64,000 nt of DNA from the NCBI GenBank assembly GCA_905221605.1, contig CAJNDS010001657.1, positions 64,001-128,000 of the forward strand, read 5' to 3'. The position numbers were made by a program, and so were the translations under genes. Positions within the stretch are counted from its first letter, which is position 1. Every line of letters starts with the position of its first letter. This DNA comes from Symbiodinium natans (lineage: Eukaryota > Sar > Dinophyceae > Suessiales > Symbiodiniaceae). Below the pieces are notes generated by a model. That model was given only the letters and a program-made list of their open reading frames with translations, was not told where the DNA came from and searched no databases. Shown here piece after piece: positions 35,451 through 47,744 of the stretch.

Positions 35451-38400
35451 CTTGGGCATCCAAAACGTCCAGGCATTCTTACAACTCTAAGCCCGACATC
35501 CTCGAGTGGGCTAGCTTAGCTGCTTCGCCTAAGTCTGGCAGCATGGGTAGTGGGGCAGCGTCGGGCAGCTAATGGAGGTCCTTTCGCTCGCTCCTCCAAG
35601 GGCTCTGGTGTGGAAGGGCTCAGCTCCTGCACAATTCACATTCGTCCAAAAGCTTCTTGGGTAGACCAGGTTTCGTCACAGCTTCACAGTCATGTGCTGC
35701 ACTCTTCCTTGCGCCCACATCAATCCCATATTGAAGACTTGAAGACTCTGTTAAGTGTAAGGGACAACAGCATGAGAACCCTTCCATAATTGCGATAGAC
35801 GACACTAAGCTCACTAAACATCGACTGCCTGGAGCTGGCCCAGCCTGGGAACGGTGGGAAGTTCGGCGTGGTTCTTGTCTGCTCAAGGCCGATGAACGGG
35901 CATTTGATATGGGAATCCCAAAGAGCTTCTCGTGTGTGTGTGTGTGTGTCTGGACCTGTCTTAGAAGATGTCAAGGAAATCTCAAAACAAACGGCGCTTG
36001 CTCTGACAATCCTATTTGCATCATCTAGTTTTCGACAGCCTTGGGTTAGCAAGGGGCTTTGGAGGCTTTAGGAAGTTCAACTCTGCGGCTGCGGGCTGTG
36101 TTGGTTGTCGTGGAGGCGTGGTGCTCCTGCTGGAGAGGGACCACAGTGGTTCTGCCTTATGCCTGTTGTCTTCCTTCTTGTGGTCCTGTTCTTCTGGTTA
36201 TGTCTGCGCTTTGTAGAAGGGTTCCGGATTCTGCCCTTAGCCTGGATGAGGGCTTTGCTTCTCTCGTCCTCTGGTTTTGTGCTGTGGTGCAGTGTGCAGC
36301 ATATACGAGACTAACAAGAAAAGCAAGTGCAACGCCCCTTCCAAGCCTTTTCAAAGACAACTTGTTCATTTCAAGCAGGAGCTCTCTGAAGTGACAAGAG
36401 AGCTCCTACTGCATAAAGCGAACTTACAACCGGCACCTCTACAAACCCGAAGAAACTTTGACCTCAAAGTTGCAACAAAGACAAGGAGTCTGGGAGGTTG
36501 GCAGGCCCAGGGAATCCATCACCTGGTTGGAGGTTCTTTTGAGACGGTAGTGTTGGAGGTTTTGGCCATACGAATGTCTCAGAACCCTGGAAAGATATCC
36601 CGCTAGCTGAAGATATTGACACTGACGAACTTGCAAATCGCCAATGATGCCGAGTTCGAGCTAAGAAGGTCTAGTGTAACTTTTGACGCACCGGACCGCC
36701 ACTTTCACAGCAGGGAGCTCGGAAACTGGCAGCGGGCCAACCAATGCTTGATTTACAGATTCTTTTTCGTCCACAAACAAACTGAACCCTGCAGCCGCAG
36801 CTCCATCCCTGACTGCGGAACTTGAAGCTGTCACCGCCAAATCCCAAAAGTCGGGTTGCATTCAAGGGTCTGCTTAGCGTGGCCCCACCACAGCATAGTT
36901 ACTCAGTTGGAGCATGCCAGGAACTCCAAAGTTGACAGTATGTAATGCCTTCTGTCGATGCACTGATGCACTGTAAACAACTCTGCAATCCCTTGAGGCC
37001 CTTGGGCCTCATGGAAGCTGAAGAGGAAGTCCTCGCACCGAACAATCACCGCCTGGTCTGAGACTGCCGGGTCTCAGGGTGTGGGGTTGCCAAAGTTGCA
37101 GATAACTGAAATTCGCGTTGGGTTTTGTAGGAGGGCCGCTGTTGTCACAGAGTTTACATGTTTAAGGCACGATCCCGGCCTTCAGGTTCAATTTGGGAGC
37201 CTTTTTGAATACGTATTCAAAGGACTTGTGTACGGACGGGCAGAGCAATCAAACACTACATCACAATCTGAGTGATGAAGGCAGCTGGCCTGCTGTCTAA
37301 GCAAGGATTTCGACTTCAATGTCTACTTGGGGGTAAGTTGTGCGCACGCAAATATGATCATACAGGTCAGAAGCAATATTTGCCAACATGACTGTCGTCC
37401 CTCCACAGGTACTGGTTGGCGTTTTGCACATGGAGAACCTGTCTTCTGGGGGCCTTTATTGTCCCAGTCGTATGACGGGTTAGAAAAGGCTCATGCGCAC
37501 TTTGAAGCAACTCCTCTTGATGGTGTGACATTGTTCAACACAACCCTGCGCATTTAAAAAATGGGTGGGGGTTGGGGGCGGGGGGGGGGGGGGTGTGGGG
37601 GCCAGCCCCCGCCCCGACTGCAAACACTATACTCGCCAATATGACGGAAACGGTACATATGTTGATAGCATCATGTGCGTTACTTGCGATAGAAGAACAC
37701 AGGCGGCGCCACCCCCCCACTTCAAACGAGCTTGCTGAGCCAAGGAAAAACTGGCCCGGGCACGACGCAAGGCCTTTTTTGAGCGCGGGCGCTGGGTGTA
37801 TCGACACGAGGCCTAAAACATAAACCTTTCCCACCGGGAAGGGATTAGCCCTTAAGGGTTGATGATCAAGTGCCGACTTGGCAACCTTAACGTACAAACA
37901 GCTTACTCAGCGTGGTCTCTGGTATCCGAGTATGCAAGCACAAACATTTCGTATAAAGTCGTCCTGGAGTTTTTGTTCGCATTCGCAGGTGTTCCGAGGG
38001 CTTCCGGAAGCCCTGGAAGCTTCTGAAAGCTCATCGGTGCGCTTTTCGAGGTTTTTTTGGGAGGCCCCGGAAGCTCACTGGCCCATTTCAGGGAGGCCTG
38101 TGATCTTTGGGGTTCAAGGTTTCGAAGGAGGGGTTTGGTCTTTATCTGTGCAGAAGGCTCTTGCAACGGCTTTTTCACGTCGATTCGGTAAAACAACGAA
38201 TAAAATCAGGTATCAATTGCCCAACCCCGGTCGCTGCGAACACCGGTGTTCGAGCACCCCGTTGTTCACAACAAGAATACGAAACGCCAGTATCTTCACC
38301 TTTCCCTCTCTCTATTCTTTCATTCTTGGGGGCATGAGGGTTGGGCTCCCGCTCCCGCCCCCTCTCTCCCTCTCTCTCTCTCTCTTTCTTCTTCTTCTAC

Positions 38401-39295
38401 GGGGCATGAGGAGTAGGTAAGTTACCCTACCCCTCGCGCACTGGGCGCGCCCAGACACGCGGATCCGTCTGGTGAGGTCGGCCAATCTCTCTCTCTCTCT
38501 CTCTCCCATTCTGTCTCTTTCTATTCATGTCTGGCCTCTCCGTGTTTTTTGCGCCTGGGATCCTCAACCCCCCAACCACCCCTCCCCACCACATCCCCCA
38601 CCCCCAAACACCACAAGATTTCCTGAACCCTGACTCCCCCGTTCAACAAACCCCTGAGCCATATTCCATCTATGGTTTTGAAACCCACCTCTTTTACTTT
38701 TTGCCAAATTTCGGATGACTACAGTAATATGGTTACGATGTACAGCTTCCCTGACCTCAAGCAACCGAGCCCTCAGTGCTCAGGACCCAACCTGATCTGC
38801 AGGATAGACGCGATCCTCGGTTTTCACCATTGGCTGCATGTCCACACGGCTCTTTTGCAGGCACTTGCTGTGCGGGTTGTTCTGGCGGGGCCATGCAATT
38901 TTCAGGGCTACTTCTCTCGTCAAAACGTGCAACATCAGATCATTAGGACTGATCGTAGAATTAGAGCGGTTCCTGCTCCCGCTACACTCTAAGTCTAAGC
39001 CCCTCGTGAATGGCCAGGGCCCTGGCATCCATGTAGGAGTGGACAGTGTCGTTCCAAAGTTGCAGTGCGTTCCTTGGCTGCTTCTGAAGTTCGGAAGTCA
39101 AGGTACAGTAAAAAGTTTTAACTAGCTTTGAAGGATGAGAAACAAGAAGCAAGGACAGTCTGATTGGGCTCAGGGCAAAACGCAGGGGGTCAGTAACTTG
39201 GGGGTCGAGTAGAAAAAGGTACGGCAGAGGTTCGCCGAATGTCCCCGGGGTTCGTCGAAGGGTTCGTGGGGGCAGGGGGCCTGCATTGTGTTGTA
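35451..39295. other. gene-poor DNA with several simple repeats
   Basis: It contains a short (TG)n at about 35,932-35,949, a G-rich run at about 37,576-37,593, CT-rich microsatellites at about 38,361-38,400 and 38,487-38,507, and three GGTTCG words at 39,228-39,275. No frame shows a recognisable domain. A Leu/Val/Cys-rich frame at 36,059-36,394 has no supporting splice structure. Confidence 0.45.
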
Positions 39296-39375
39296 TTGAT
39301 TAATTAATATTCATATTATTGTTATTAATTACTACTATTATTATTATTATTATTATCAATTATCATTACTATGTA

Positions 39376-39422
<47 letters not shown>

Positions 39423-39497
39423 TATTATGATTAATGCATTATATTGTAATATTACATATTAGTAAGATAATCTATATATATATATATATATAACTAC
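39296..39497. repeat. AT-rich microsatellite block
   Basis: TTA/ATT triplets (about 39,300-39,356) followed by two (TA)n runs (about 39,378-39,414 and 39,473-39,492). It sits just left of the place where gene density and the GGYCCNTC word rise sharply. Confidence 0.9.
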
Positions 39498-39961
39498 ATA
39501 TAACATGTAACTATAATGGTTTTAACAGCCAAACGTTTTTGGGGCCGAAGGGCACTTGACACGTTGGGGGGGGGGGGGGCAGGGCAGACACAAAATTCGA
39601 ACAAACATGTGGCCCATCCATCAGCCGTGGCCATTGACTGGCAGGACGAGGACACGGGATCACTCATTCATGTCATGGTTCTTCTAAAAAACATTTAGCA
39701 GGGGTAGGGTTTCGGAAGACTTCAGGATTTCAATGAAGGCCTCTAAGAATTCACAGGCCCATCCCAATCCAACCAAGCATTGGCCCATCCTTAATTTCAA
39801 CAGATCCCTCCCAATAGTCAGATTCAGACCTCGAACGCCCGGTCCCTCCCAACAGCGCCGTGCCTGTCCGAATGGTTCTTCATCATCGACAACTCACTTG
39901 GTGCTTGCAGGGGGCCCAAGGTCCGTCTTTGGAGAGCGTGCTGCATTTAAGGTTTAGTAAA

Positions 39962-40130
39962 CGTCCGTCAGGACGCCGTCCGTCAGGACGCCAGCCGTCA
40001 GGCTGTAGGCTAGTAGGTTCGTCCGTCAGGACGCCGTCCGTCAGGACACCGTCCGTCAGGACGCCTGTACTCTAGTCTAGGTCCATCAGATCATCACTCG
40101 TCCGTCAGGACGCCGACCGTGAGGTCGTAA
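39962..40130 (+). repeat. array of short hairpins (CGTCC-GTCA-GGACG)
   Basis: Six copies of a unit with GTCCGTCAGGAC, a 4- to 5-bp stem with loop GTCA, and two variant copies in which both stem arms change together: CAGCC-GTCA-GGCTG (about 39,990) and CGACC-GTGA-GGTCG (about 40,113). The units are partly tandem (about 16-bp spacing) and partly separated. Stem complementarity is kept while sequence varies. Confidence 0.8.
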
Positions 40131-40284
40131 GCCTGTAGGGTACTTCAGTACTTCAGTGAATCCCCAGTCAGTAGGTCAACCCCGTTAGGTCCATCCCGGA
40201 TTATTTTCACGTGTAGTCGTAGCCCCACGGACCCGCCCAGGCCAGTGCGCCGGCTCCTCTCCTCGATGACCGGGCCAAGGACCG

Positions 40285-40646
40285 AGGGTTTAGGGTTTTG
40301 GGTTTAGGGCTTAGGGTTTTAGGGTTTGAAGTTTAGGGTTTAAAGTTTAGTGTTTAGGGTTTAGGGTTTGAAGTTTAGGGCTTAAAGTTTAGTGTTTAGG
40401 GTTTAGTAAGGGTTTAGGGTCAGGGTTCAGGGTTCGGGGCTCAGGGTTCAGGGTCAAGGGTTATTTAAGGCTCTAGGGTTAGTCAGGTTTAGGGTTTGGG
40501 GTTTGGGGTTTAGGGTTCAGGCTTGGGGTTTGGAGTTTAAACTTATTTAGGGTAATTTAGGGATTAGGGTTTGAAGTTAGTGTTTCGGGTTTAAAGTTTA
40601 GGGTGTAGTATAGGGTTTAGGGTTTAGGGTTTATTTGAGAAGCAGA
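40285..40646 (+). repeat. degenerate TTTAGGG repeats (telomere-like)
   Basis: About sixteen exact TTTAGGG heptamers mixed with variants (TTTGAAG, TTTAAAG, TTCAGGG, TTTGGGG). TTTAGGG is the plant-type telomere repeat also reported from dinoflagellates. A short inverse piece (CCCTAAACCCT) lies at 40,683-40,695. The array is too degenerate for an active chromosome end and reads as an interstitial remnant. Confidence 0.75.
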
Positions 40647-40834
40647 AGTTGAGCCATCTGGTTATTTGCACCGATAGCCCAAAACCCTAAACCCTCATTT
40701 AAAGCCTTAGCCTTAAACCCTATACCCGAGCCCAGTCAACATAAATTATGTCATGAGTTCCAAGGCCCACTTGGCTCCCAGGTCCTTCTGGAGTAGCCTT
40801 TTCACAAAGTTTCACACCTGGCCCTTCCGTGACC

Positions 40835-42279
40835 ATGGTAAAGGACTCCGGGAAGCCCAAGAAAGGTGCTCACTCCGAGTACTGGCGGCGGGTCCGTCTT
40901 TTGGGAGTCGCTGGGATTGTATATTAGCACTATTCTGACCGAGGTGTTCAAACTATGTTGACTTGTGCTTCTTTCTCTGAGACTTTTTGAAAAATCAGCG
41001 GCAAGGACGTCTCCTCAGGTAAAATCCATTGCGAAATGTTATGTTATTTAGTTAGTCGAGCATTCATGATCCGTGCCTTAGGAGGATGAGGCGAACCGCC
41101 AATGGTATTTGCGCTTTGGGTCCGTCCAGGAGAAGGCCAGCGCAAAGGCCGCAGCGCCCGTCCGGCCACCAAAGGCCGCTGCTAAGCCGGTCCAGCCCCC
41201 GCAGTATCATCCACCACCAGGGGTCCCTCCGACCCCCTTTGGGTCCAACACCCGGCCACCAAAAGCCTCTGCCCAGCCCTTCCAGCCCCCGCAGTATCCA
41301 GCAGCAGCGGCCCCTCCCCCCGAGCAGCCGGCCGCGGCCCCTCCCGTCCCACCCATCCAGATCATAGCCCCTCCCCCGCAGACCATCCAGGTCAGTCACA
41401 CGGAGCTTTAGCCAAATGATGTACTAACATAACATTTGCCTGGTAGAACAATTATTAGGTCCGATTGTTGTTTTCTGAGAAAGCCACAAACACCAAGGAC
41501 ACAAGCTTGATCCTGGGCATGGCCTCTCAGTTCATGTGCCTGTGAAAACGTTAGCATTGTAGCCTTTTTTAGTAGTAGCCTAGTAGATCAGTCAAGAGAC
41601 TGCCATGTAAAACTAATAATAATGTGGGAAGCAATGAATTCTGCAGACGAAGGACGGACGCTGCCAAAAACATGCGAACTGCGGAGGAACGCAGAGCGGA
41701 GGAGGCACGGCGGTCCCTCAGCAACAACGCCAAGGAGGCCCAGCTCGCGGCGCAGGAGGAGATCGTCAAGGCCCGTCTCAAGGCTGCGGACATCATTGCT
41801 GAGGCCATGAGGCAGGCCCAGGCCACTTGAGCTGGAGACGTTAATTATGTCTTTTATTATGGTTTAGTTTTTAAAATTTTAGGGGGGTGACTTGGCAACT
41901 ACTTACTTGGGGGCTGGCTGAGAATAAGTGTGTTAATAAAATCCAATGCATAGGCTTAAGAGCCGGTTCTTTTGAAATTTTGCCTGCCCAGGCACTGACC
42001 GGTTCTTCCGCAGCCAAGGACCCTCCGCCAGCCAAAGCAGCTGCTCCCAGCCCCGCCAAGAGCAATCCCAAGGCCAAGCCCGCCCCTCCCAGTCCCAGTT
42101 CTTCGGACTCTTCTGCAAGCGGTTCCTCAGCAGCGAAGACGAGAAACGCCAGGCTCCGGAAGAAACTGAAGAAGGCAGCCAAGAAGGCGAAGAAGGAGGC
42201 GGAGAGCCGGAAAAGGGGGGGTGGTGGTGGTGGAGGATCAGAAGGCCCATCCAACAAGGGCAAGCGCAGCCGGGCTTGA
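40835..42279 (+). CDS. Pro/Ala- and Lys/Ser-rich protein, four exons
   Basis: Proposed exons: 40,835-40,891, 41,082 to about 41,380-41,404, 41,647-41,821 and 41,992-42,279 (TGA). The first junction is GT-AG in phase 0 and joins EYWRR to EDEANRQWY. The last is GC-AG in phase 0 and joins MRQAQ to ALTGSS. The exon 2 to 3 donor is not fixed (a GA or a GC donor would keep frame). The protein, about 272-280 residues, has a basic start, a Pro/Ala/Gln-rich middle, a charged helical segment (AEERRAEEARR) and a Ser-rich then Lys/Arg-rich end with a Gly run. No enzyme domain is seen. The basic tail would suit a nuclear or nucleic-acid-binding role, but that is a guess. Confidence 0.6.
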
Positions 42280-43165
42280 AGCATGGGGTCAAGTAGGTCC
42301 TTCGATACTGAGTATTCATTTAATAATAATAAGTCTAAAACAAGTAGAATAAAATTCCGGCTTGGCTCTTCCGCGAAAGCCCTCGCTTCGAAGCCTGGTT
42401 GCTGGCGCTTCCTTTTTAGGGCCTTTCACCAGCCTCGCGGAGCCTCGTGACGCCTGAGAAAAAGCTTCCACATGCCCGAAGCCAAGGCTATTTAATTTAA
42501 CATGATGCCATGAGCCCTAAGTAACACCTAAATAACCCTAAACAAACACTGCCAAAAGCCCCGAAGCCTAGCCCTAAGGCCCACTAAATAAACCCGAAAC
42601 CCTCCCCTAAGGAACTACGACTGCAGTGTTCAGGGAGTTCTGGGATGATTCATTCACATTACATTGTCCTCTCCAAACGTCACTCTTGTTCTTGGTCATT
42701 GGTTTGTCTTGTGGGATCTCAAACTACTACCTGGCCCCGCGAGGATGGCGATTTGGGCGGCTCTTCCGGGTGCAAGGCTAAGCTTCCCAGTGAGTGAATG
42801 CGACATGCCAGACAAGTCCAGCAGGATTCATGCGACCTAACTAACTTGACTCGTGAGTCCTTCCCGCAGGTCCCTCCAGCCGATGGCCCCGCTTTCTACA
42901 GCTGCTTCCACGGAGGCTCTCTCAGTGCTTGAGTCAGTAGCTACAGGTTCCTCTCGTGGGCGTTTGCAGTCGTAGGTCTGACAGAGTTTCCAAGTGTCAA
43001 GTTCAAGTGCTGAGCACGGACTTTTGTGAATCTGCAGCATTTTCCGAGGGCAGGAGCTTGCGTGGAACATTCGTGTAGGATATTATATTCAAGGATTTGG
43101 TGGGTCCATTGTCCATCAGTGCATGACTTGTCACTACTGGTCCTCGCGACACTGCCTTTGCTTCA
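42280..43165. other. spacer between two plus-strand genes
   Basis: No supported exon. It holds CCCTAA-like scraps (42,520-42,600) and two GGYCCNTC words (42,298 and 42,869), the second directly after a CGCAG that could be a 3' splice site. Confidence 0.45.
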
Positions 43166-44395
<1,230 letters not shown>

Positions 44396-44652
44396 GACGA
44401 TCCCAAAAACATCGCAGCCTGTGACTCAGTCAGTGCCTGGCCCTTCAACTTAGGTCAGATCTTGGCAAAGTCCGGGAAGGCAGAGTGCCGGCACGAAAAC
44501 ATGAGAATATGGAAGTACCCCGAGAACGTCGTGACGGTCCATTGCAGGAAAAGCTTGGAGGCCCTTCGCATCTCAGCTGCAATTCCATTGGCAATGCAGC
44601 AGATTTCTTTACTTACCTCCATGGTCCATGTAAAGTTTTGCTTGCAACTCAG

Positions 44653-45829
44653 AAGAAGACGTGTTGAAGTGGTGGGAGGAGGACCCGGAGGAGGAGGCCC
44701 GTCCTAAATGGTGGGACAAGCAGAAAAGGCCCGGCTCCTCCAAAGACGGTGACAAGCCCGGTTCCTCCAAAGACGGTGGTGCATCCAAAGACAAGATGCA
44801 GAGTGCCGGTTGGGCCTATGTGCCACCACCTCCCCCCGAGCCGGCCCCTCCACCAACCGCAGACCCTTGGGACCCCGCAGACGTTGGCGCAGGTGCTTCT
44901 TCTTCTGTCCCCACCGCAGACCCTGGCCCAGGCTCGTCTGTCCCCACCACTGTCCCTGCCCCAGGTTCTTCTGCTTGCGGAGCCACGGTACTTCAAGGGA
45001 TCCCAGCGTCCATGATGCCCGACGGCCCTTCTTTGCCCACCCCAGCCATGAAGGCCCAGGCTGACGCCCAGGCCCAGGCCCAGGCCCAGGCCCAGGCCCA
45101 TCCCCAGCCCAAGGCCCGTCCCCAGACCCAGGCCCAGCCCCAGGCCCAGCCCCAGCCCCAGGCCCAGACCCAGGCAGGCTTCGTTGCAGACCTGGCTGAC
45201 ATGCGGGAGAAGGCGGCCCATCGCCGGGGCCAGTTGCTGCAGCCCCAAACTGAGCCGTTTTTGGTCGCGGAGACACAGGTCGGCCCTTCCACTGCGGAAG
45301 CCACAGCACCATCGACACAGGGCCCTTCCCTTGAGCCAGCCACAGCACCAGCACCAGCCACGGGCCCTTGCCACGTTGAGGTAAAGGCCCCTCCACCACA
45401 ACCGCCCCAGACTGAGGCTCCATCAACTGAGGCTGCGGCAGCTGCCACGACTGCGGCTGCTCCGACAACGGCGGCCCCTCCGACAGTGACCTCTGACCCC
45501 ACGGCCGTTGCGCAGCAGACCCCTCAGGAGGAGGTCCCTCAAGACGGAGATTGGAACAGTGGAGGATGGTCCTGGTGGCAGGGCTGGTCGTGGCAGCAGG
45601 ATGCTCAGTGTGCTGCCTCGTTTAAACACAGATGTTCGTTAGAGTGGTCTTGTGAGAGTCGAGACTGGAGTGCTGGTTTGTTCTTGCATTCTCAGGTGAA
45701 GGTCCTTCTGAGACAACGAGCCCTGTTTTAGCCAACGGCATCGTCTTCGAGCTCGCCGGGTTCGTCCGAAGTGATCAGGCTGTCAATGAGTTTTGGTTCC
45801 TGGCCAGCCACAACAACGTGGCAACATAA
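44653..45829 (+). CDS. low-complexity Pro/Ala/Gln-rich protein, two or more exons
   Basis: The main exon begins after AACTCAG (44,652) and reads EDVLKWWEEDPEEEARP, then Pro-rich, Ser-rich, a (QA)n stretch, Ala/Thr/Pro-rich blocks with repeated Gly-Pro-Ser, and a Trp-rich GGWSWWQGWSWQQ. A last exon entering after TTCTCAG (about 45,694) gives EGPSETTSPVLANGIVFELAG and a TAA at 45,827-45,829. The donor of this intron is unclear (GT at about 45,650 keeps frame; GA donors are possible). An upstream exon around 44,450-44,600 (GGPSHLSCNSIGN) probably belongs to the same gene, but I cannot place its join. The composition suggests a disordered, possibly RNA-associated protein; no domain is recognised. 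Confidence 0.5.
45055..45178 (+). repeat. CAGGCC-type tandem repeat coding Gln-Ala
   Basis: Hexamers CAGGCC/CAGCCC/CAGACC encode QAQAQAQA then QPQAQPQ inside the low-complexity gene. The long minus-strand Gly/Leu and Gly/Trp frames over it are shadows. Confidence 0.85.
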
Positions 45830-46526
45830 GAGCCTGAGGCCCTTCTTAGCTGCACAGCTCGCAGGCCTCTCCTTCAACAAGTGAAAAAAAGGAGTGCTGC
45901 GCCTGAGTGCTTGGGTTTTTTAACGATTCACGTCCACGATTGGATGCAGTGTCCGTCCTTTCCCCTGTCTGTCAGGCTGCCCGGCTGCTGCAGCGGCTCT
46001 TCCCGCAGACTTCCCAGTGTGTCGGAGAGTCAAGTTAGTCATTACTCCATTCCTCATGTCAAGGACAGTCTGCAAAAAATGTTGCAGACGGTGTCGTGTT
46101 GGAATTCTCCCGGCCCAGGTTCTTCACGCAGCAGGAGTCGACGAAGCAGACAGCCACTGAGTGAGGTCATGATGCCACGGAGTGGTGGCGCCAGAAGTGA
46201 CGGAGGTTGTTGCCACGACCCGCGGCAACCACCTCCAGCACTTCTGACGCTCCCACTCGGTGGTATCATCACCCACAATGCGAGGCAGGCGACACTTTCT
46301 TTCAGTCCGTGACAAAGCACGTTCTTCTCGACTCATGGACAGTCCATTAGAAAGTCGAGTTAGTAGGTCGAACCTGAAAGATAATTGCCAGGAGAAGCGC
46401 CGTGATGGTGCATGGCCCTGGACTGAAGCACGGCCCTCGTGAAGGCATGTGTCAGTAGGGTATTCCACAGCTGTAAGGCTTCTCAGTAGGATCCATGAAA
46501 CTAAACATTTGAGTATGAATTATAGC
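45830..46526 (+). other. spacer with a possible exon at 45,943-46,038
   Basis: The frame from 45,943 gives a helical, Cys-containing peptide (SVLSPVCQAARLLQRLFPQ) ending in TAG at 46,036-46,038. It looks protein-like but I could not join it to a neighbour. The remaining sequence has no supported gene. Confidence 0.3.
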
Positions 46527-47420
46527 GCATCGTATGCAACGGATGCATGACCTCAACGTTCAGGTCCCTCTACCGGACATGCGCCGCCACGGCGTGTGCA
46601 CAAGATGCGCCGGCACGGCGCTTGGTCCTTGTGTGGTCTTATGCTTGTTTTTTACTAATACAATGAAAATTAAACATGTCCTTTAAAAAAATACGCTATC
46701 TAATGTATTGCCATTTTAAACAGCATCGGGGGGAATGCGGCGTCACGGCGCTGAGGGCCCCATGAGCCTGCTGAATATTGCTATTCCTGTTTTGTAAATC
46801 ATTAAACGGTATAGATAGAGTGGCACTCCTTGACGTTTTCATCCAGGTAGTATATTTTGAATTAGAATACATCATATACAACGGATGCATGACCTCAACG
46901 TTCAGGTCCCTCTACTGCACATGCGCCGCCACGGCGCTTTGAACAAGATGCACCGGCACGGCGCTTGGTCCTTACAGGTTGATCGTCTTCTTGTTTTTCT
47001 ACTAATAAAACCAAGACTAAACATGTTTGTCTTGTAAATACATTGTTTTGCCATTTGTATAAGGCATTAAATATGCCGTGGTGGCACTGTGCAGATCCCT
47101 TTACCCCGTGAGCCTGCTGATTGCTATTCCTGTTTTAACCAGACAAAGTTCTAAATTGAGATTTCGAAATAGAGTGGGTTACCCTTTGCGTCTTGCGCCG
47201 TCACGGTGCAATGCCGGCCATGCGCCGTCGCGGCGCATTGCAATTCATTCGTTTTAGTACCGGTGTCTCTCTATGAACATTCTTACTTGACAGAAATTGT
47301 TTGATTCATTCTGTTTGTTACAAAATATATACCAGTTAATTAATTGCATTGAAGAGTCACAAAGCCTCTTTGAATGAGGTTGTTCTTGGACTCATGCGCT
47401 GTCACGGCGCATGTTCTCTG
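46527..47420. repeat. two diverged ~342-bp tandem copies with GC-rich hairpins
   Basis: The blocks starting near 46,527 and 46,869 share CAACGGATGCATGACCTCAA, the following GGTCCCTCTAC and two GC-rich hairpins each, then diverge. Hairpins follow GCGCCG-N-CA-CGGCGC: about 46,581, 46,606, 46,922 and 46,946. Related ones lie at 47,198, 47,227 (ATGCGCCG-TCG-CGGCGCAT, 8-bp stem) and 47,393 (9-bp stem with one G-T pair). The block separates the low-complexity gene from the methyltransferase gene. Confidence 0.75.
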
Positions 47421-47744
47421 ATGCGGCGGCCCGGTGCTTGGTGGGTATGGTGCATAAGTGTAGATAGAGCAATCGTTCCAGACAGCTTACGTGCAGGTTT
47501 GCATTCTTGGAAGTCAAAGTGCTTGCTTTGATGGCTTGCGAGTCACGTCGTTCAGCTTAAGAAACTCAGGTTCTTCCACCCAGCCTCTGCCTCAGCAATC
47601 GAGCTGGATCCTCAGTCGAGAGACGGACCTTCCAGGAATACAGGAAAACATTGACTCATGCGCATGAATCACAGTGATGTTTGATGATGAGCCCAAGTGC
47701 TCAAAGAGAACCTCCGCCCTTCGGGCTTTGATTTGTAGTGGTTG

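Noticed and set aside
35457-35459. ATG at the start of the long polyprotein frame
   Set aside because: It lies outside the retrotransposon, in flanking DNA; the frame happens to be open through the LTR. The first ATG inside the element is at 34,937.
39962-40130. CRISPR-like repeat array
   Set aside because: Units are about 16 bases, often directly tandem without spacers, and the DNA is eukaryotic.
44649-45468. Two minus-strand frames of about 250 residues, Gly/Leu- and Gly/Trp-rich
   Set aside because: Opposite strand of the CAGGCC repeat and of the plus-strand low-complexity exon.
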